The notes beneath the pieces were generated by a model. The model was given only the letters and a program-made list of their open reading frames with translations. It was not told the origin of the DNA and made no database searches. From Mallotus nudiflorus (Eukaryota; Streptophyta; Magnoliopsida; Malpighiales; Euphorbiaceae), in contig CANTUR010000156.1 in assembly GCA_947683625.1 (NCBI GenBank), forward strand, positions 2,542,001 through 2,606,000: a stretch of 64,000 nucleotides of DNA. Reading direction: 5' to 3'. Positions 1 through 11,385 of this stretch are shown here, piece by piece. Both the position numbers and the translations under genes were made by a program. Position 1 is the stretch's first letter; each line of letters starts with the position of its first letter.

Positions 1-1054
1 CAAGATGATTAAATAGATTATTGTTGGATATGAAATGAGTTATGTGAGGAATATGAGTGATTGAGAAGGAATTTTTCCCTCATTTAATATAAGTAAGATA
101 TCTATGGGCCCCTTAATAAGATAGACTAAGGAAAATGCATGGCCATGCTAAAGTGAATTGATAAAGAGTTATCATTATCAGTCTACTTAGAGTCAAGAAA
201 TAATATGATTGAATTATATAAGGATGACATAAACTCTGCCTTATATTCAATCAAGATATCATGTGACAAAAGGATTATAATATTTATTATAAGTTAGGTT
301 ATGTCAGATTATTGACTTCACATCACTTGGGTAGTCATAATGTCTTGTCAGAGGTCACTTATGACTTGTAGGCCCAAATAGAGAATTAAGGCCCACTGCC
401 AATGTCATGTGAACCTACAGGGTCACACACTTAGAACAAGCCTAAAAATGAATATGGTTTTGAGAAGCCTAAATATGCTCTGTGGAAATAAATAAATAGT
501 TTATTTATTTAAGGTAAAGGTTATCTTAAATAAATGGGATATTATATCTGATTTAATTTTAAATAAAATCATAATAATAGTAATTGAGAAATTACCAAAA
601 GTTGTTTTGGTAAGTGAAACCCTACTTAGAGGTTTATAAATATGTTATATGCTCTAAGGTTTCACTAACTCGATTATTAGCCACCAAAATTCATTTTTCT
701 CTTCTTAGAAAAACAAAAACACATCGTGTTTTTATTCTTGATTTATGAGAAATCAAGAGAAGTGCTAGCACACAAATTTTTCATTTTAATCAAAGGTTGT
801 TCGTGTGGATGCTTTTGGAGGACGGATTCTTTTTGAGATGTATTGATCTGAACTACTAAAATCAAAGGCTCGAGGTAAGGTGTCACCAAAATGAACCTCC
901 TCTTTGCCTTCCAACAGTCTTGCCTCTTCTGCATTTGTGGTAAGATTTGAAAACCCTAGTTTTAAATCAATTAATGGAATTACTTGGATCTGGGTTAGGG
1001 TTTGTAGTTAAAAGTTTTAATTTTTGCTATGTTTTTGAATCACAAAACCCAATA
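1..1054 (+). repeat. 5' LTR of the copia element, partial
   Basis: This stretch aligns with about 6605-7635, the second half of the 3' LTR, with small indels. It ends at a CA-to-TA mutated terminus, followed by a degenerate primer-binding region near 1066 (tggtagcaaactcc, compare TGGTATCAGAGCC). The first 450 bases or so of the LTR lie left of the window. Confidence 0.85.
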
Positions 1055-1243
1055 ATACCCTTCAAGTGGTAGCAAACTCCAAAAAACATTGTTGTGCACT
1101 CCATATAATAGTACACCAGTATTGGATAGAGGAGAGAAGAATCTACAAAAGCAAGCAAATAAGTCAACCACCACTCACTAAATAAATGAAACATAGGTAA
1201 GAATAAGTGGAGAACACGAACATGAGTAGCATCAGTAGGAGCG
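1055..1243. repeat. 190-bp direct repeat just inside the 5' LTR
   Basis: This segment matches 7636-7829, which lies just outside the 3' LTR; both begin right after the LTR terminus and end at the shared run atcagtaggagc. LTR retrotransposons do not normally share sequence beyond their LTRs. Read on the minus strand the distal copy continues the reading frame of the neighbouring PMD-type ORF, so the segment may come from that element. The origin is unresolved. Confidence 0.75.
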
Positions 1244-2250
1244 CTGCCCCTTGACCCCGAATAGATTTGTCACATAACTTTTTTTCATCATAACAATTAA
1301 ATTAACTTGTAATTTTATTTATTATGCTATATATGTTTATTTTTAAATGCATGGTGCATAGCATGGCCCTTGAACTAATGTGATTGGATTATTTTATTTT
1401 ATTTTATTGGGTTGTAATTTTTAAATACAGCCTACGAGTCATTTTATTTATTGTAATTATTTTATTTTATTAGATAGTAATATAATATTTTAATTACAAC
1501 ATGTAATGTAAATCAAAAACCCAAGATGCAAATTCAAGTTAGAGGGCCATGATAGGGATCACGAGTGGGAGCCCACGGACGAGGTCCACAGTAGAAGATG
1601 GAGATCCAAAATTGAAGGCTTAATTTGTATTTGTAATATCACCTAGGTTTGACCTTTGATCTTCATATTGGCTTATGAAGATCAACTTAGTTATGGGCCA
1701 TGTTATGTCACATTTATCTTATTATGTTAGTATGAGATGTAATATAACAATAACTAAATAAGATAAAAACTATCTAAACCCTCATCTAATATTAAGTCAT
1801 TAAAATGCGTCCCATTAATCAACACTTATCAAGATTTGGATTGCTATATATAGGTTATGCCAAAGCATTGTATATAAAGCCATATAAATAAGATAAGATG
1901 GATAATGGTGATATCCATATGTTTGAATTGGTTAGACTTAACTAGGTTATCAAAACAGTTTTGGACCTAGGGCATTTGATAGGATATGCCTATATATGTG
2001 ATATCCTATAATTATCCAAAAATTACATGAGATGTAATTAGTAAAGTGTTACCTACCTAAATAGCCACACTTTAACTGATAAGCCAAAGCTTTTTTCAAG
2101 TAGGGTGAAATATGGATCTTGGCCCACTAAGAAATTTCAATTGTTGAAATTATTTTGAGGGTTTTATTATTTTTAAAAATTTAGTGGGAGTTTTCTTATG
2201 CCTCTTTCATAATAAAACTGAATGTACTCTATATATATTTGTTGTAGATA
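1244..2250 (+). other. Untranslated leader of the copia element
   Basis: About 1 kb of AT-rich sequence between the primer-binding region and gag. I see no ORF with family features. Its position fits the long leader of plant copia elements. Confidence 0.6.
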
Positions 2251-5200
2251 ATGACATCAAACACTGCACCTACCATGTCACTGTACAGAAACCTAAGAAT
2301 TGTTCTTAGGCAAGAAAGAAAGAAATATATCCTTGATCAACCCATCCCAGAGGAACCAACTGCTAATGCTCCTAGAGCACCAAAGGATGCTTATAGTAAG
2401 AATTTTAATATTCAGTTGATGTCACTTGTCTCATACTTGGATGCATGGAGTCTGAGCTTCAAAAGCAACTGATGGAAATGGAGGCTTATACTATGATAGG
2501 CCATCTCAAGGAAATGTTCCAAGAGAAAGCTAGAATTGAAAGGTTCAATACCATCAGGGCATTGCTCTCCTGCAAGTTGACTACTAGTAGCTCTGTCAAT
2601 CCTTATGTTCCCAAGATGAAAGGTTATCTTGAACACTTGGATAAGCTTAGTCTCAAGATTGAACAAGGATTGGCTATTGATATCAGTCTCCAATCTTTGC
2701 CTGAAGCTTATGATGGTTTCATCATGAATTTCAATATGCATAGTATGGACAAAACTATTTCAAAGTTGCATGGGATGCTTAAAATTGCTAAAAATAACAT
2801 CAGGAATTCCACCAAGGACATTCTAATGGTTAATAAAGGAAAGGGTATGAAAAAATTTGGAATTGGAAAGGGCAAGGGCAAGGCTCCCAAAGGCTTTCAG
2901 AAACCAAAACCTAAGCCCAAGCCCAAGTTCAAAGCTGAACCCCAAGCAAAGCTACCAATGGAGGGAATATGCTTTTTCTGCAATGAACCAAGTCATTGGA
3001 AAAGAAATTGCAAGTTATATATGAATGATCTAAACAAGAATAATGGTAGTACGATAACCTCTTTAAGTATCCATGTTATAGAAATTAATTTATCTACTTC
3101 TGATTCTTGGGTATTAGATACTGGATCAGGATCTCACATTTATACTAATGTGTAGGGTCTAAAAAGAAGTAGATCATTGGCTAGAGGCGAAGTGGACCTA
3201 CGAGTTAGTAATGGAGCAAGAGTTGCTGCTTTAGTTGTAGGGACATATAAGTTAACTTTGCCTAGTGGACTTGTTTTAAATTTAGAAAATTGTTATTATA
3301 TGCCTACTATGAGTAGGAATATTATTTCTGTTTCTTGTTTGGACAAGAAAGGATTTGAATTTATTATTAAGAATAATAAATGCAATATTTATCATGATAA
3401 CTTTTTCTATGGATTTGCTCCTCGCACTAGTGGTCTTTATGTTCTAAATGTTGAAGACACTAATGAAAAGTCAATCTATAACATTGATACAAAGAAGTTA
3501 AATCTAATGATTTAAACACTACCTATCCCTGGCATTGTCATTTAGGCCATATAAATGAGAAACACATTTCAAAGCTTCACCAAAATGGGCTTTTGAATTC
3601 ATTTGATTGTGAATCATTTAAAATAAGTGAATCTTGTTTGCTAGGAAAAATGACTAAAATACCTTTTACTAGAAAAGGTGAGAGAGCTAATAATTTATTA
3701 GGCCTTATACATTTAGATGTATGTGGGCCATTAAACTTAATTGCTAGACGAGGTTTCTAGTACTTCATCTCTTTCATAGATGATTTCAGTAGATATGGCT
3801 AAGTCTATCCAATGAAACATAAATCTAAATCTTTTGAAAAGTTCAAAGTTTTCAAGAATGAAGTACAAAACCAACTTGGTAAAAATATTAAAACACTAAG
3901 ATATGATCGAGGTGGTGAATATTTAAGCCAAGAATTTGTAGATCATCTAAGAGATTGTGGGATTATTTCATAAATGACTCCTCCAAGTACACCATAATTA
4001 AATGGTGTGTCTGAACGAAAAAATTAAACTTTATTGGATATGGTTCGATCAATGATGAGTCAATCTAATCTTCCAATCTCTTTTTAGGGATATGCTTTAG
4101 AAACTACTGCATTTATTTTAAATAAAGTTCCAACAAAGGCAGTTGGAAAAACTCCCAATTTGTCTTTTCTTAAGATTTGGGGTTGTGATGCTTATATGAA
4201 GTGCCAAATCTCAAATAAACTAGTACCCAAATCTGATAAATGCCTTTTTATAGGATATCCTAAAGAAACTAAAGGATATTATTTTTACAATGCTTCTGAG
4301 AACAAAGTGTTTCTTGCTGTATTTTTAGAAAAAGAATTTATTTCCAAAGGATATAGTGGGAGCACAGTCCAACTTGAAGAAATTCAAGACCCACAAAATA
4401 GCATTGTACCAATTATGGAACTGCAGCTGGATCAACAAGTAACTGTTGGACCTATATAAGTACTAGAAGGCCTAAGGAGGTCTAGTAGGACACATCAAAT
4501 CCTAATGAGATATGGATTTCTCATAACTAATGATAATGATATGTTGATTGTGGATCAAAGTGAGCCCACATCCTATCAAGAGGCCATAAATAGTCCTGAC
4601 TCTAAGAAATGGCTAGAAGCCATGAAATTAGAAATGCAATCCATGTATGATAATCAAGTTTGGACCTTGATTGACCCAATTGATGGCTTAAAAACTATTG
4701 GATGCAAATGAGTTTTTAAAAAGAAAACAGACATGGATGGCAATGTGCATACCTTTAAGGCAAGACTGGTTACAAGGGGTTTCAAACAAACACATGGTAT
4801 AGACTATGACGAAACCCTTTCACCAGTTGCTATGCTGAAATCTATTCGAATTCTCCTTGTTAAAGCTACATACTATGATTATGAGATATGGCAAATGGAT
4901 GTCAAAACAACTTTTCTTAACGGAAACCTACTTAAGGATGTGTACATGACACAGTAGAGGGTTTTGTCAATCTTGAGAATTCTGGAAAGGTATATAAGCT
5001 TCAAAAGTCCATTTATGGATTGAAGCAAGCATCTCAGAGTTGGAATCTTCGTTTTAATGAAGCAGTCAAAGATTTTGGCTTCATTAAGAATGAAGATGAA
5101 CCTTGTGTTTATAAGAAAGTTAGTGGGAGCGCAATTGTGTTTTTAGTGTTGTATGTTGATGACATACTACTCATTCGAAATGATATCCCTATTTTACAAA

Positions 5201-6144
5201 ATGTTAAATCATGGCTAGGGAATTATTTTTCAATGAAAGACTTGGGTGAAGTCGCTTATATATTAGGCATCAAGATCTATAGAGATAAATCTAAAAGGCT
5301 TATTGGCCTAACTTATAGCACTTACATTGATAAGGTATTAAATAGGTTTAGCATGCAAGACTCTAAGAGAGGATTCTTGCCAATGTCACATGGCATTAAT
5401 CTTAGTAAGACTCAGTGTCCTATGACACAAGATGAGCAAGATTGCATGAGTAAGATTCCATATGCTTATGCTATTAGATCTATCATGTATGCAATGATAT
5501 GTACTCGACCTGATGTTTCATATGGCTTAAGCACAACGAGTAAATACCAGTTAGACCCAAGTAAAAGTCATTGGACAATAATTAAAAATATCCTTAAGTA
5601 CTTGAGAAGACCTAAGGATGCATTTTTACTGTATGGTGGTAAGGAAGATGAGCTAGTTGTAAATGGTTACACGGATGCTAGCTTCTAAACTGACAAGGAT
5701 GATTTTTGAACATAATCAGGTTATGTGTTTTGTTTGAATGGAGGTGCAATAAGCTAGAGGAGTTCTAAGAAAGACATAATTAATGATTCTATAATAAAAG
5801 CTGAGTATATAGCTACTTTAGAAGCAGCTAAGGATGTTATTTGGATCAAGAAGTTCATAACTAGACCAGGTGTTATTCCTAGTATATCAGATCCAGTGAA
5901 CTTATATTGTGATAATAATGGAGCTATAGCTCAAGCTAAGGAGCCCATATCACATCAGAGATCCAAACACATACTCAGACGTTATCATCTCATTCGAGAA
6001 ATCATTGAGAGAAGAGATGTGAAGATTTGCAGAGTACCCACAAATGATAATGTTGCTGATCCACTAACTAGGCCTCTTCCACAACCTAATTATGAGAGTC
6101 ATACTAGGTCCATGGGTAAGAGTTTTAATATAGATTGGGCCTAG
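2251..6144 (+). pseudogene. Copia gag-pol polyprotein, broken
   Basis: The ancestral product is a polyprotein for particle formation, proviral integration and reverse transcription. Visible in order: a gag N-terminus with the RNLRIVL motif (from 2251); a frame change near 2445-2470; a CX2CX4HX4C zinc knuckle at 2970-3011; the protease motif DTGSGSH near 3117; a GAG-pre-integrase motif with a CHLGHI core near 3530; integrase with conserved D and E residues in HLDVCGP, YDRGGEY and NGVSER contexts (about 3710-4020); reverse transcriptase with VYVDD-type YVDD at 5152-5163; and RNase H ending with the copia motif around NVADPLTRPLP, stop at 6144. In-frame stops include 3153, several in integrase, 4709, 4955 and 5686. 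Frameshifts lie near 2445-2470 and 3507. It is a pseudogene; the family assignment is secure. Confidence 0.92.
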
Positions 6145-6145
6145 T

Positions 6146-6158
6146 GCAAGTGGGAGAT
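6146..6158 (+). other. Polypurine tract of the copia element
   Basis: The run gcaagtgggagat directly precedes the 3' LTR, a few bases after the RNase H stop. This is where plus-strand DNA synthesis is primed in LTR retrotransposons. Confidence 0.75.
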
Positions 6159-7635
6159 TATTAGTGATATGCTCTAGGTCAATCATGTATGACCATGTTT
6201 TGACTTTATCATTTTATTTAATAAAGAGGCATTTTTCATTATCATTTTGTTTTATGATAATTACTTGAATAGTTAATTCTTACTAAGGTCATTAAGTATG
6301 TGACTTGATAATAAAACCTTTAGATTAAATATGAGTTCTATTTAAATTATCCCTAGTCATAACAATATGTTATGGCTAGTATAATGTTGATTGATGATTA
6401 TGTTTTACTAATCATGAATATGAGATATTAAGTCAACTCATAGGTACTTATTTGGGAAATAATGCTCTTGATTGACCCATCATGAGAATACTACATAGAT
6501 AATTTTCATAAGTAATTCTCATTATAATAATATTGATTTAGTCCTTTGACCTTGAAATCATCATGGATTTCTACATAACTATTATATATTTTGACACAAT
6601 CTAACATTGTCTTTAATAAGATGATTAAATAGATTGTTGTGATTGAAAAGGAATTTTTCCCTCATTTAATCTGAGTAAGATATCTATGGGCCCCTTGATA
6701 AGATAGACTGAGGAAAATGTATGGCCATGCTAAAGTGAATTGACAAAGAGTTATCATTCTTAGTCTACTTAGAGTCAAGAAATAATATGATTGAATTATA
6801 TAAGGATGACAAAAACTATGCCTTATATTCAATCAATATATCATGTGACAAAGGGATTACAATATTTATTATAAGTTAGGTTATGTCGGATTATTGACTT
6901 CACATGACTTGGGTAGTCATAATGTCTTGTTAGAGGCCACTTATGACTTGTAGGCCTAAATAGAGAATTAAGGCCCACTGCTAATATCATGTGAACCTAC
7001 AGGGTCACACACTTAGAACAAGCCCAAAAATGAATATGGTTTTGATAAGCCCAAATATGCTCTGTGAAAATAAATAAATAGTTTATTTATTTAAGGTAAA
7101 GGGTATCTTAAATAAATGGGATATTATATCTAATTTAATTTTAAATAAAATCAAAATAATAATAATTGAGAATTTATCAAAAGTTGTTTTGGTAAGTGAA
7201 ACCCTAATTAGAGGTCTACAAATATGTTATATTCTCTAGGGTTTCACTAACTCAATTATTAGCCACCAAAATTTGTTTTTCTCTTCCTAGAAAAACACAC
7301 ACACATAGTGTTTTTGTTCTTGATTTCTGAGAAATCAAGAGAAGCGCTAGCATAAAAATTTGTCATTTTAATCAAGGGTTGTTCATATGGATGCTTGTGG
7401 AGGATGGATTCTTTCGGAGATGTCTTGATCCGAACTACCAAAATCAAAGGCTCGAGGTAAGGTGTCACCGGAGTGAACCTCCTCTTTACCTTCCAACAGT
7501 CTTGCCTCTTTTGTGTTTATGGTAAGATTTGAAAACCCTATTTTTAAATCAATTAATCGAATTACTTGTATCCAGGTTAGGTTTTATGGTTAAAAGTTTA
7601 ATTTCCACTGCGTTTTTGAATCACAAAACCCAACA
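6159..7635 (+). repeat. 3' LTR of the copia element
   Basis: About 1.48 kb from the base after the polypurine tract to ..aaacccaaca. The start reads TATTAG where TGTTAG is expected, a single change in the terminal TG. The second half matches window bases 1-1054. A stretch near 7200-7260 resembles the start of a transcribed region, with a rich CTC/TTC leader after it. Confidence 0.85.
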
Positions 7636-7829
7636 ATACCCTCTAAGTGGTAAAGAACTCTAAAAAGCATTGTTGTGAACTCCCTATAATAGTACACTAG
7701 TACTGGCTAGAGGAGACAAGAATCTACAAAAGCAAGCAAATAAGTCAACCACTACTCACTAAATAAATAAAACATAGGTAAGAATAAATGGAGAACATGA
7801 ACATGAGTACCATCAGTAGGAGCAACACT
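7636..7829. repeat. Second copy of the 190-bp direct repeat
   Basis: Matches 1055-1243. Here it lies immediately to the right of the copia 3' LTR and overlaps the C-terminal end of a minus-strand ORF that ends near 7752. See the copy at 1055. Confidence 0.75.
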
Positions 7830-10050
7830 CGATTGAGGAAAGCCAGGTCTAGGCAAATCGAAGCTCACTGCTCTACTAAGGATATCCATCCCAAGCAAAG
7901 ACAAAGACGACTGAACCATCAAATCCCTAAGGATAGTGCTATTAGAAGCCACGCCACTACCATGAGTAGTTGCTTTAGTGCAGAGCATGCCCTTACCCTC
8001 CTCAAAATAAGAACCAGATCTCCTCTGACATTGTTATAGATAAGTTCTCATAACTCATGTCAATTACAATTTATTACTAATAAAGTTTGCTACATGCTTG
8101 CACTAAAACATGAATAAAAGCTTATCGGATCAAAAGAAACAACTCTCAATAGCCAGCGTGATGGCCTAATCCTCAAACCCGAGGGATGAGATCCATTAGC
8201 CTAATAAGGTGGAGGTGAAGGAAAGGTCCCACTAGTTATGACATCAATTAGTTGAGGGATCAATATATTAGTATAAGGCAAACCCACACTCTCCAAGAGG
8301 CTTTCAAAGGGGAACCCATCATAACAGTAGTGAGATTATTACTGTAGAGCTTATAGCCCTAGAACATATCCCTAGGGGGAGGGACAGGAACTCTCCTCAT
8401 GTATGGGCTATCCTATAAACGATGGACTTGCTCGCCCAAATATCATACCTTACCAATAAGGCTAGAGAGCAACACTTATCTCTCTGTCAACTGCCATATA
8501 GCCACCATCTCAACTGTTTAATGAGATCTCGCCACCCACAAGCAAAGAAAGATCTACTCAAAGGGCAATAATAAATGAACGACACCTAAGAAAAGAAGAA
8601 CCAACAAAATAAGAATTAGACATACCTGATTAGGGGATAGCCTCATCATATGGTCCCAAGCTATCGTACAATCCTCAATCAAATTAGTAGTTTTCTGGAT
8701 CTAGCAAGAATAATAAGGGAAGCCATCCTCCTGGAAATGCTTAGTGGATGGATGAAGGAGAATCCCAAACTCATATGCTTATATCTGTCAAAATTAGAGG
8801 GTCAGAGGAACTAAAAGTAAAAGAATAAAAAATAGAACTCCTACTCACATCCAGCATGAACAAGCATCCGTAGATCCTTGAGCCACCTCTGCATGCTGCA
8901 TCAAGTCCTGAGTACATATGAGCAATGGCAGTAGTACCCTAGCAATAGCCTGGCAAGCCATCCAGATCTCTCAAGATGGGCAGTAATCGTAGATCACTTG
9001 TAATCCAAGGGTTTGGGAACATAACAGCACTCATCAAATAGAAGAAAAAGCAGTAAGCCAGTTGCTCTGCTAAAACAAGACCATCGTCATACAAAGCCCA
9101 CATGGAAGAAACAAACTCTGTGTATTGAGCGAGATATGAGCAACCAGACTTCATAAAAGTGACTACCCTGAGCAAATCCATTATGAGGAGCCTTCTTGTA
9201 ATAGTAATGGAACACTCCTCCTTACTAAAAGGAATAGGCTCTCTAGAAAAGCTTAAGCCCATGATGGTAGCAATATCCAAGGGGGTAAAAGTCATCTCCC
9301 CGACAGGCAAATGGAAAGTATGCATTATGTCCATCAACCGCTCTATTAATGCATATATAGTAATCTGACTCAATGCATATGAGTCATAAGATAATGCAGC
9401 AATCACCCCATTAAAGCCCTTCTCAGTAACTATTTACTTCACACACATTAGGAGACCCTAATAGTACATGCTAACCCTGTTAAAACTACCAGGCAGCACA
9501 GTGACATACCTACGAGGCTACAAACAATAGGTACGCTATCAAACATTTCCACAACTACTAAAACTAACACATCTCTCTCTCTTTCACTAAACAGGATCTA
9601 AATAATAAAGACAAAAAAGAAAAGCATTACGGTAAGCAAGACAATCATAAAATGAAAATAAAGTAAGAGCTATCAGCCATAAGCATTCACAAAAAGCTAG
9701 ACAAGATAGTTATAGCCAGAGCTATAGAGCTACAACTATAATAAACAATAAAATAGTTGACGAACAAGCTTGAAAAAATAAAGGCAAAGAGGGACCTAAC
9801 CCACAACAATGACGCACCTAAGAGTGAGTCTCCAAGATATGAATAATAAAGATCAAATCTCCTAAAAAAAACCTGAATAGCTGAGAACTCTGAGCACCAA
9901 ATGTGCTAGTCCTTGGTGTGAACGTCCTAACTCCAATAGCCTTTATAAAGCCACCCTTAAGATTAGTATCAACATTAATAAAAATGTCCTCCATACCCTC
10001 AGGAATTTTGGAAAATTCCATCTTACACATAAGAAAATGGAAGAGCATAT
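7700..10050 (-). pseudogene. Plant mobile domain (PMD) antisense ORF, degenerate
   Basis: The best-kept part is 8939-9406 (155 residues). It carries the PMD signature around 'LIERL..THTFHLPVGEMTFTPLD', with the aspartate-rich stretch of 'LDIATIMGLSF' that follows it in MAIN/MAIL1-like proteins and PMD transposon ORFs. After a stop at the end of this ORF the homologous frame continues (GTTAIAHMYSGLDAACR, about 8870-8940), then fragments with many stops to about 7752. A possible N-terminal piece lies at 9818-10048. PMD proteins occur as host nuclear proteins and as extra ORFs of Ty3-gypsy and Mutator elements. Position before tandem repeats and an LTR favours the transposon form. It is not functional as it stands. 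Confidence 0.7.
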
Positions 10051-10429
10051 AACACTCAAAACATAAAAAAAAAGGGTCAAGAAAAGTTAGAAAACACTCA
10101 AAAAAGTTCAGACGAAGCCTCCTAAGACCTCCAAAAACAACCGTTTAAATAAGCCTAGAGCACAATCATGCACTCTTCTATGGTTTTATGTGCACTTTGA
10201 GACTTTGCACACTCATTTCTACAGTCTTAAACTTCCATGTAAGCATAAGACATGCACCAAACTCATACAAAAATACACTGATAAAGACTCCATCTATCTA
10301 AAGACATTACGTGTGCACCACTTTCTTTCGAAAACCTAACATCTTACAAAAGAAAAAGAGCAAGTAAAATTCACTATAAGGATATCTTACTCTAAATCAT
10401 CAAAATAACATCCTCAACTGACAAATCAC

Positions 10430-10872
10430 TGCATCATTATTGCATCACTACTGCATCATTACTGTATCATCACTACTCCCTCATTCATTGCTTAAAATCA
10501 TTCGCACTGCTTGGAAGCATCTTCTCATTGCTTAGAATCATTCACATTGCTTAGAAGCACTTTCACTACTTAGAAGCATCTTCTCATTACTTAGAAGCAT
10601 TCACATTACTTATAAGTACTTTCACTACTTAGAAGCATCTTCTCATTGCTTAGAAGTATCTTCACATTGCTTGGAAGTACTTTCACTGCTTAAAAGCACT
10701 CACTCATGCTTAAGAGCACTCTTACATTGCTTAAAAGCACTTTCACTACTTAGATCCATCTCCTCACAGCTTAAAAGCATCCTCACATTGCTTAGAAGCA
10801 CTTTCACTACTTCGAAGCATCTTCTCATTGACACTACTTAGGAGCATTCTCATTTGCTTAGTAGCATCTCCA
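10430..10872. repeat. Degenerate short-unit tandem array (cttagaagca family)
   Basis: Roughly 17 diverged copies of a 20-30 bp unit built on 'ttgcttagaagcatcttctca'-like sequence, with a looser higher-order repeat of about 75 bp. It lies between the antisense ORF and the polypurine tract. Confidence 0.8.
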
Positions 10873-10876
10873 TTGC

Positions 10877-11220
10877 GTGTGACACCTAAGAAGGTTATAG
10901 TCGCATGTTCATTTAACATGACACTTAAGAAGGTTATAGTTGCATGTTCATTTCACATGACACCTAAGAATGTTATAGTCATATCTCCATTTCGTGTGAC
11001 ACTTAAGGAGGTTATAGTTACATGTTCATTTCATGTGACACATAAGAAGGTTATAATCGCATGTTCATTCGTGTGACACCTAAAAAGGTTATAGTCACAT
11101 CTTACTTTGCTTAGTAGCATCCTTATTTGCATAAAACCTAAAAAGGTTATAGGCTCATTTGGATTTTGTTTAGTACCATCTTCATTTGTGTGACACCTAA
11201 AAAGGTCATAGTCACACACG
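10877..11220. repeat. 39-bp tandem array, element 1
   Basis: The anchor gacacYtaag recurs at 10881, 10920, 10959, 10998 and 11037, exactly 39 bp apart, then at 11075 and, more loosely, near 11193. As 39 is divisible by three, an open frame with a 13-residue repeat runs through it (10828-11076); nothing marks that as a real protein. Confidence 0.9.
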
Positions 11221-11373
11221 CATACTGCTACACTTTACATTAGTCACAGGCTTGCGTATGTCCCAAAATAACACCTTGGATGATGACAAAGTCACAAAAT
11301 ACATTTTTTGCATCTTTGCATTTACTTCACATGTATTGACACTGGTGCTAGGTGGCTATGCAACACACATGAA

Positions 11374-11385
11374 GCAGGGGGCAAT
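11374..11385 (+). other. Polypurine tract of Tat-like element 1
   Basis: The purine-rich run gcagggggcaat immediately precedes an LTR-type TG start (TGTCAAACC). The string 'gggggcaattgtc' is a usual junction form in plant Tat/Ogre elements. Confidence 0.65.

Larger units (their letters stand above)
1..7635 (+). mobile_element. Ty1-copia LTR retrotransposon, degenerate, 5' end cut by window edge
   Basis: The order is 5' LTR (partial), leader, gag, protease, integrase, reverse transcriptase, RNase H, polypurine tract and 3' LTR. Integrase before reverse transcriptase defines Ty1-copia. The two LTRs align along their overlapping length with frequent substitutions (I estimate roughly a tenth of sites by eye), so the insertion is old. 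Stop codons and frameshifts interrupt every domain, so it cannot move by itself. The 5' target duplication cannot be checked because the 5' LTR starts outside the window. Confidence 0.93.

Noticed and set aside
10828..11076. 82-codon ORF through the first 39-bp array
   Set aside because: The repeat period is a multiple of three, so an open frame is expected; no family features.
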